Assembly (NCBI RefSeq): GCF_012516375.2
Contig: NZ_CP051204.2
Coordinates: 2,728,001 to 2,792,000, forward strand
Direction of reading: 5' to 3'
Length of the DNA stretch: 64,000 nucleotides
Source of the DNA: Chitinophaga oryzae
GTDB taxonomy: Bacteria > Bacteroidota > Bacteroidia > Chitinophagales > Chitinophagaceae
Made by a program: the position numbers and the translations under genes. Of this stretch, positions 59,465 through 64,000 are shown one piece after another (position 1 is the stretch's first letter; each line of letters opens with the position of its first letter). The notes beneath the pieces were generated by a model. It was not told the DNA's origin, did no database searches, and saw nothing but the letters and a program-made list of their open reading frames with translations.

Positions 59465-59794
59465 ATGCGCAGAGATGTTTTCCAGGCGATAGCAGACCCT
59501 ACGAGAAGGGAAATTATTCACTTGCTGGCCGACAGGTCATTGAGCTTAAACATGGTGGCGGACCATTTTGATATCAGTCGTCCCGCGATATCCAAACATG
59601 TGAAGATACTCACGGAATGTGGCCTGATAGTTATTCAGCAGCAGGGCAGGGAGCGTCACTGCAGGGCGGATTTGCATCAGCTAAAGGAAGTGGCGGAATG
59701 GGTGGAGCGCTACCGCCGGTTCTGGAATAAAAAACTGGATGCCCTGGAGGCTTTCCTGGAAGAGGATAGTAAAAAGAAAAGAAAGAAGAAATAA
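59465..59794 (+). CDS. ArsR-family transcriptional regulator
   Basis: 109 aa winged helix protein: FQAIADPTRREIIHLLADRSLSLNMVADHFDISRPAISKHVKILTECGLIVIQQQGRERHCRADL, then VAEWVERYRRFWNKKLDALEAFL. No metal-binding Cys motif (ELCVCDL type) is present. It belongs to the SdpR/YgaV-like ArsR group that is usually paired with an SRPBCC protein, as here 25 bases downstream. It likely autoregulates through the twin palindromes just upstream. Confidence 0.92.
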   Translation: MRRDVFQAIADPTRREIIHLLADRSLSLNMVADHFDISRPAISKHVKILTECGLIVIQQQGRERHCRADLHQLKEVAEWVERYRRFWNKKLDALEAFLEEDSKKKRKKK

Positions 59795-59819
59795 ATATTC
59801 ACGCTATAAATCACGCTTT

Positions 59820-60281
59820 ATGAAACATCAACCGCTGGTCGTTGAACGGTTACTGAATGCACCTGTCAATAAAGTTTGGGAGGCATTGACAGTAAAAGAA
59901 AAAATGAAAGTATGGTACTTTGAGGTATCTGATTTTAAACCTGAAGTAGGGTTTGCGTTTAGTTTTACAGGCGCAGACGAGGGTGTTGAATACATCCATC
60001 ATTGTGTGGTGACGGCCGTAGTTCCCGCAAGGAAACTGTCCTACACCTGGAAGTATGAAAATTATGAAGGCGAATCCCTGCTGACGTTTGAACTACAGCC
60101 GGAGGGGGATAAAACACGATTGATATTGACACACGAAGGACTGGAGACGTTCCCGCAACATCTGAAATCCTTTACGAGAGAAAGTTTCACCGGTGGCTGG
60201 AATTACTTTATCAACAATGCGCTGCCGAAGTACCTCGATCCGGAATTTATACCGGCGCCTGAGAGTGAAACCCGTTGCTAG
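59820..60281 (+). CDS. SRPBCC (AHSA1-like) domain protein
   Basis: 153 aa from ATG 59820; an overlapping reading from 59739 runs through the ArsR gene and is not credible. It has the START-like hydrophobic-cavity fold: VVERLLNAPVNKVWEALTVKEKMKVWYF, then GVEYIHHCVVTAVVPARKLSYTWKYENYEGESLLTFEL, then TRLILTHEGLETF and GGWNYFINNALPKYL. AHSA1-like members bind small hydrophobic ligands. It is co-transcribed with the ArsR regulator, a common pair in Bacteroidota. The ligand is unknown. Confidence 0.9.
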   Translation: MKHQPLVVERLLNAPVNKVWEALTVKEKMKVWYFEVSDFKPEVGFAFSFTGADEGVEYIHHCVVTAVVPARKLSYTWKYENYEGESLLTFELQPEGDKTRLILTHEGLETFPQHLKSFTRESFTGGWNYFINNALPKYLDPEFIPAPESETRC

Positions 60282-60335
60282 GGCTAAAGCAGGGGCCATG
60301 TGTTGCTTTTCGGATGAAGGGCTTACATTTGAATT

Positions 60336-60917
60336 ATGAAGCAGGAGACATTAGACAAAATAGAAAAGCTGGGTGGCAACATTCAACGGGCGAATGGTGC
60401 CACCTTTCAGGAAATATGGGAGGGCATTACCTTCGGTCATCCGCTTTGGAACAAAGACTGGGAAGGGTATGGGCTGGATAAATTTTATGAAGAACATCAG
60501 GTATTATATAACAGCGATCCGGAGATGTTCTACAGCCGGCTGCTGGCGCATTATTTCTCGGACCATGAAATTCCTTACGGGCAGGATTTCTTTCGTTCAT
60601 GGCTCTTTACACCTTTTAAGGCCGGCTCCCGCGATGAAGGGGAGCTGGACGGGCTGGTGGAAGAAGATGAGGTCCGGGAAACTGTACAGGGCAGTGATAT
60701 GGACTTTATCTGTGTCTTCTCTTCCTATGGCTATCCGGACCATTACTTTGTGTGCCTGACGGACCCTCATCCGGAAAATCCGACGGTATATGGCACGGAC
60801 CATGAAGTGTATTTCAGTGAGATCCGTAACTACGGGACACTGGAGGATTTTTTGGACAACTATATGACAAAAGAAGAGTTTTTACAGGTAGCGAAAGCGT
60901 ATTTCAAAAACCGTTGA
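60336..60917 (+). CDS. SMI1/KNR4 (SUKH)-like protein
   Basis: 193 aa, soluble, acidic. The C-terminal part (MDFICVFSSYGYPDHYFVCLTDPHPENPTVYGTDHEVYFSEIRNYGTLEDFLDNYMTKEEF region) resembles the SUKH fold of SMI1/KNR4 proteins. In that fold a 'YGTDHE...' strand is followed by an 'S.L.EFL..' helix. SUKH proteins are often immunity proteins to secreted toxins, but no toxin gene lies nearby and many members are housekeeping. It starts 54 bases after the SRPBCC gene and ends at a terminator. Family assignment is moderate. Confidence 0.6.
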   Translation: MKQETLDKIEKLGGNIQRANGATFQEIWEGITFGHPLWNKDWEGYGLDKFYEEHQVLYNSDPEMFYSRLLAHYFSDHEIPYGQDFFRSWLFTPFKAGSRDEGELDGLVEEDEVRETVQGSDMDFICVFSSYGYPDHYFVCLTDPHPENPTVYGTDHEVYFSEIRNYGTLEDFLDNYMTKEEFLQVAKAYFKNR

Positions 60918-60947
60918 CCGGATTTCACCAACATCATTGATATCACA

Positions 60948-60979
60948 TCCCGGGGCGCTCCATGGCCCTGGGATTTTTA
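60948..60979 (+). terminator. Terminator after the SUKH-like gene
   Basis: TCCCGGGGC (60948-60956) pairs with GCCCTGGGA (60965-60973) with one G-U pair, followed by TTTTTATTA. It directly precedes the TlpA-like gene. Confidence 0.8.
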
Positions 60980-60993
60980 TTATCTTGCCCTTT

Positions 60994-61581
60994 ATGCGCC
61001 GATCTTCTTTTTCTGTATCCAATGTTATTTACACCTTGTTGTTAGGTGGATTGCTGGCCATTTTGTTCATCCCCGGAGGGAAGGTGTGGTTCCTGCAACA
61101 GCTGATGAAAGTGGGTTTGTTCCAGCCGGCAGTCCCAAAAACGGCGGACGATGCCTGGCCGGCGCCGGAGATGCTTTTCCGTAATGCCGCCACAGGAGAA
61201 CCGGTAGCATTGTCTTCCCTGAAAGGAAAGGTGGTGTTTATTAATTTCTGGGCTACCTGGTGCCCGCCCTGCCGGGCGGAGATGCCTTCTGTTGACCGGT
61301 TGTACCGGCAATGGAAAGATAATCCCGGCATGGCGTTCCTGATCGTGGATGCCGACGGTCAGCCGGAAAAAGCAGCTGCGTTCATGCGGGACAACGGTTA
61401 TGTGTTGCCCGTTGTTATGCTGACAGGAAATGTGCCTCAAAACGTATACGATGGTACGCTGCCCACCACGCTGATCATAGATAAGGCGGGCCGGATCGTA
61501 TTCCGGGAAACCGGTGCGGCAGATTACAGCAGCCGCAGGCTGGAAAAATATATCCAGCGGTTGCTGGCCGAAAAACCGTAG
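60994..61581 (+). CDS. TlpA-like membrane-anchored thioredoxin
   Basis: 195 aa from ATG 60994; the reading from 60937 runs through the terminator and is rejected. An N-terminal signal anchor (VIYTLLLGGLLAILFIPGG) is followed by a thioredoxin fold facing the periplasm. The redox site is WATWCPPC (C90/C93), and TLPTTLIID carries the cis-Pro. TlpA/ResA proteins keep cysteines reduced for cytochrome c maturation or other exported proteins. It is monocistronic, with TATCTTGC at 60981-60988 as a weak -7 element very close to the start codon. Confidence 0.9.
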   Translation: MRRSSFSVSNVIYTLLLGGLLAILFIPGGKVWFLQQLMKVGLFQPAVPKTADDAWPAPEMLFRNAATGEPVALSSLKGKVVFINFWATWCPPCRAEMPSVDRLYRQWKDNPGMAFLIVDADGQPEKAAAFMRDNGYVLPVVMLTGNVPQNVYDGTLPTTLIIDKAGRIVFRETGAADYSSRRLEKYIQRLLAEKP

Positions 61582-61640
61582 TTTTTGTAAATTTTGTGGG
61601 CGTTGACCGCTAAAAGCACATAGCTATCTCCAAAATTGTT

Positions 61641-61667
61641 TACTTTTGAATAAATATTTAGTTTACA
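61641..61667 (+). promoter_or_regulatory. Promoter region of the second GntR gene
   Basis: TACTTTTG (61641-61648) matches the -7 consensus. Just downstream, AAATATTTAGTTTACA (61652-61667) shares its AAATATTT and GTTTACA blocks with the inverted repeat in front of the second SusC gene at 62370-62412, suggesting a common operator. Confidence 0.5.
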
Positions 61668-61677
61668 TTATTTTACT

Positions 61678-62316
61678 ATGAAAACAGATTCATTAGCCAA
61701 TAAAGTGTATGTTGAGTTGCGTCGCAAAATCCTGTCCAACCAGCTGGTGCCGGGTATGCGGCTGAAAGAAGACGTGTGGGCCAAGAAGACGGAGGTTAGC
61801 CGGATGGCGGTGCGGGAAGCGCTGACCAGGCTGTTGGGCGAGAATCTGGTCGTGTTTGGGGAGAAGGGTGGTTACTTTGTAAAGTCCATGACGGCCGAAG
61901 ATATCCGCCAGATCCGCGAGTTGCGCGAACTGCTGGAGCTGGGCGCCATCCGTATGGCCGTTCCGAAGCTCGGTAAAGCAGATATTACCGCACTGGAAAA
62001 GATCTGCGACGACTTTAGCAATATGGTGAAGAGTGGCTATATGAGCGGCGCCTGCGAGGCGGACATGAAATTCCATGAAACCCTGATCGCGCTCTCCGGC
62101 AATAACAAACTGATGGAGATCTACCAGTCCAGCAATATTCCCCTGTTTCATATGAAGCTGGGCAAGATGCTGGTGCAGATGGACGACTACGAACAAACCG
62201 ATGAAGAGCATCGCGCCATCCTCCAGGCCCTGAAAAATAAAGATGTGAAGAAGGCAGAAGAAGCGCTGGTAAAGCATTTGCTGCGCGGAGAAGTCACCAC
62301 CCTGGAAGAAGAATAG
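61678..62316 (+). CDS. GntR-family regulator, FCD type
   Basis: 212 aa. The winged helix has LRRKILSNQLVPGMRLKEDVWAKKTEVSRMAVREALTRLLGENLVVFGEKGGYFV. The FCD domain includes IRQIRELRELLELGAIRMA, CEADMKFHETLIALSGN (metal-site Asp/His) and DEEHRAILQALKNKDVKKAEEALVKHL (His). It differs from the GntR protein at 22679. It lies directly upstream of a SusC gene with a shared GTTTACA motif in both promoters, so it probably controls that PUL in response to a sugar acid or related ligand. Confidence 0.92.
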   Translation: MKTDSLANKVYVELRRKILSNQLVPGMRLKEDVWAKKTEVSRMAVREALTRLLGENLVVFGEKGGYFVKSMTAEDIRQIRELRELLELGAIRMAVPKLGKADITALEKICDDFSNMVKSGYMSGACEADMKFHETLIALSGNNKLMEIYQSSNIPLFHMKLGKMLVQMDDYEQTDEEHRAILQALKNKDVKKAEEALVKHLLRGEVTTLEEE

Positions 62317-62339
62317 CCCCTCCTTATTTTCCCTTTTAC

Positions 62340-62367
62340 TCCCGGATTTCCCCTTCCGGGATTTTTT
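62340..62367 (+). terminator. Terminator after the second GntR gene
   Basis: TCCCGGA (62340-62346) pairs with TCCGGGA (62355-62361) and is followed by TTTTTT. Confidence 0.8.
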
Positions 62368-62381
62368 CGCAAATATTTTTT

Positions 62382-62412
62382 TGTTTACAAAATTTGAATA
62401 TATTTGTAAACA
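62382..62412 (+). promoter_or_regulatory. Operator overlapping the promoter of the second SusC gene
   Basis: TGTTTACAAA (62382-62391) and TTTGTAAACA (62403-62412) form a perfect 10-bp inverted repeat with an 11-base centre. The -7 element TATATTTG (62399-62406) overlaps the right arm. The size suits a dimeric GntR regulator. Confidence 0.75.
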
Positions 62413-62682
62413 GAGTGGCGAGCAACTGACCGATCCCGGCCGGTACCAAAGCCAACGTTATGTGAAACTTGCGGGCAGTGCCGACGCATCGTGTAGCCGC
62501 GCCCGTATCATCAACCTGTAATGCCGGCATATGTTCTTATCAATCTGACGGAACAGTGAACGGTCCATAAAGTAAATCGCGAAAAAATCATCCTCCACTG
62601 AAGCGGATGAGATGTCAACAGCACCGGCGCATGACTTATCATGCGCACGGGATTATCTAACCATTTTTATCTAACCAGAATT
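62413..62682 (+). other. Long 5' leader of the second SusC gene
   Basis: About 265 bases of predicted transcript lie before ATG 62683. The leader contains an 8-bp hairpin (GCGCATGA at 62627-62634, TCATGCGC at 62639-62646) without a T-run. A short open stretch ends at 62521 but shows no sign of being a gene. Confidence 0.5.
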
Positions 62683-64000
62683 ATGAAAGGAACACACCTT
62701 TACCTGTTTGCAACCCTGCTGTCGCTCGCCGCAGGTCTTTGCAAGCCACAAAAGCTGGTAGCACAGGAGGTCAGGGAAATCAAAGGGACAGTACTCGACA
62801 GTGCTACCCAGGCTGCGCTTCCGGGTGTCACTGTATTTATCAAAGGCACCCAAACCGGTGCATCTACCAACGCGGAAGGCCGTTTTACCATCCGCGCCAC
62901 CAGCAACGATGTGCTCTCCTTCACCTACATCGGTTATGATAAAAAAGAAACGGCTGTTGGCAACCGTAATACTGTTTTTATCTCCCTGCCTCAGAGCAAA
63001 ACAACATTAAATGAAACAGTGGTTATCGGTTATGGTGCAGTAAAGAAAAGTTCGGTAACTGCCGCTGTAGCCAAAGTGGAAAATAAAATACTCGACCAGG
63101 TACCTGCCGGCCGGCCGGAAGCGGCGCTGGTAGGCCGCATGGCCGGCGTAAACATTTCACAGTCACGCGGTCAGGCGGGCTCCGCACCCACCATCCGTAT
63201 CCGTGGCATCGGCTCCATCAGCGCGGGCAACGATCCGCTGATAGTCATCGATGGTATCCCCGGCGGTAACCTCGGCATGATCAACATGAATGATGTGCAA
63301 TCCGTGGAAGTGCTGAAAGATGCGTCTTCCGCAGCGATCTACGGCTCGCGTGCAGCCGGCGGGGTTATCCTCGTCACCATGAAAAAAGGCGTGGCCGGTA
63401 AACCCAAATTTAACTTCAACGGCTATGCAGGCCTCGGTAAAGCCATTGTGCACAACGACTGGATCACCGGCGATGAATACTACAACTACGCTGTTAAATA
63501 CCAGAACCGCGAATACGGCTGGGTAGGCGGCGACGTTAGTCTCCCGGTATGGGGCGACGCCAGAAGGCCCGCCGCCTACCAGGTAAGCGACGTATTGAAA
63601 ACCGGTCACGTAATATGGCAGGACGCTGTCATGCGCACCGCCCCCATCCAGAGCTATAACATCTCCGCCAGCGGCGGTACCGACAAAGCCACTTACTATG
63701 TGGCGGCCACTTATAAAGATGAACAAGGCTCCATGGTCAACACATGGTTTAAAACCTACGGCCTCAGAGCCAATGTAGATGTGCAGGCCAGCAAAGTGGT
63801 GAGTGTAGGCTTTATGCTGAATCCCACCTATTCCAAACGCCGCTATAACCCTTCAGAGATTCCTAACTATTCCAAATATCCTTCTTTTGTAGACGTGCAG
63901 CGTCCCAACGGTACCTATCCCACAGCCCGCGAATACTGGGGCGCTGTAGTCACCGGACAGGTAAACCCGATGGCTACACTGCAGGGCTCTGAATACTATG
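62683..64000 (+). CDS. SusC/RagA-family TonB-dependent importer, 3' end outside window
   Basis: 439 codons are visible from ATG 62683 with no stop. The signal peptide ends near KLVAQ. Domains so far: carboxypeptidase-like (REIKGTVLDSATQAALPGVTVFIKG), TonB-box region (LNETVVIGYGAVKKSSVTAAV), plug (GRPEAALVGRMAGVNISQSRGQAGSAPTIRIRG, MNDVQSVEVLKDASSAAIYGSRAAGGVILVTMKKG), and the start of the barrel. A SusD gene is expected beyond the window. It is distinct from the SusC at 49557. Control by the FCD GntR regulator just upstream is likely. Confidence 0.95.
   Translation, partial: MKGTHLYLFATLLSLAAGLCKPQKLVAQEVREIKGTVLDSATQAALPGVTVFIKGTQTGASTNAEGRFTIRATSNDVLSFTYIGYDKKETAVGNRNTVFISLPQSKTTLNETVVIGYGAVKKSSVTAAVAKVENKILDQVPAGRPEAALVGRMAGVNISQSRGQAGSAPTIRIRGIGSISAGNDPLIVIDGIPGGNLGMINMNDVQSVEVLKDASSAAIYGSRAAGGVILVTMKKGVAGKPKFNFNGYAGLGKAIVHNDWITGDEYYNYAVKYQNREYGWVGGDVSLPVWGDARRPAAYQVSDVLKTGHVIWQDAVMRTAPIQSYNISASGGTDKATYYVAATYKDEQGSMVNTWFKTYGLRANVDVQASKVVSVGFMLNPTYSKRRYNPSEIPNYSKYPSFVDVQRPNGTYPTAREYWGAVVTGQVNPMATLQGSEYY

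Noticed and set aside
62413..62521. Open stretch in the second SusC leader ending at TAA 62519-62521
   Set aside because: No ATG start in frame, only a GTG at 62462, no family resemblance and no terminator after it; too weak to call a leader peptide.
1..64000. tRNA, rRNA, CRISPR, phage or insertion sequence
   Set aside because: No cloverleaf-like sequence, rRNA core, regularly spaced direct repeats, integrase or transposase was seen on either strand.

Overview
The window looks like a chromosomal segment of a Bacteroidota member, most probably Chitinophagaceae and Chitinophaga-like. Three things support this: SusC/SusD pairs, a secreted protease with a type IX secretion type-B sorting domain, and repeated use of the Bacteroidota promoter pattern (TTG/TTTG about 16-24 bases before TAnnTTTG). 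The species is an inference. No rRNA, tRNA, CRISPR array, insertion sequence or prophage was seen.

Layout. 0-3 kb: a DUF1349-type secreted protein (cut by the window edge), a GxDLY/SGNH esterase and a LacI regulator with twin operators. 3-9 kb: OmpA lipoprotein, a 46-bp-arm hairpin, a DsbA-like protein, a TonB-receptor-like barrel, DUF2867 and DinB proteins. 9-15 kb: a five-gene minus-strand operon: disulfide oxidoreductase, ABC ATPase, permease/binding-protein fusion, EgtB, EgtD. This reads as an ergothioneine synthesis, uptake and possibly recycling unit. The binding domain of the fusion protein is circularly permuted. 15-21 kb: a REP-like inverted pair, dusB, a secreted glycosidase-like protein of unknown family, and an EF-G paralogue. 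The EF-G leader carries a consensus promoter, two small leader ORFs and two intrinsic terminators with competing helices.

21-32 kb: aldo/keto reductase; GntR regulator with TauE/SafE and DUF1634; class V PLP enzyme; GH3 glycosidase; Na+/H+ antiporter; AraC regulator; Bcr/CflA-type exporter. 32-49 kb: a large M43-type metalloprotease with CARDB-like repeats and a type-B sorting domain, succinate CoA-transferase, DNA/RNA nuclease, two glycosyltransferases, an MsbA-like exporter, an Hpt protein, a sulfatase, and a truncated hemoglobin divergent from an HxlR regulator.

49-64 kb: a polysaccharide-utilisation locus (SusC, SusD, GH78 rhamnosidase, sulfatase), then an ArsR/SRPBCC pair, a TlpA-like thioredoxin, and a second GntR regulator next to a second SusC gene that runs off the window.

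The candidates for something undescribed are (a) the egt operon with its permuted transporter and dedicated oxidoreductase, and (b) the double attenuator in front of the EF-G paralogue. All functions are read from sequence motifs and remembered family features; no search was run.
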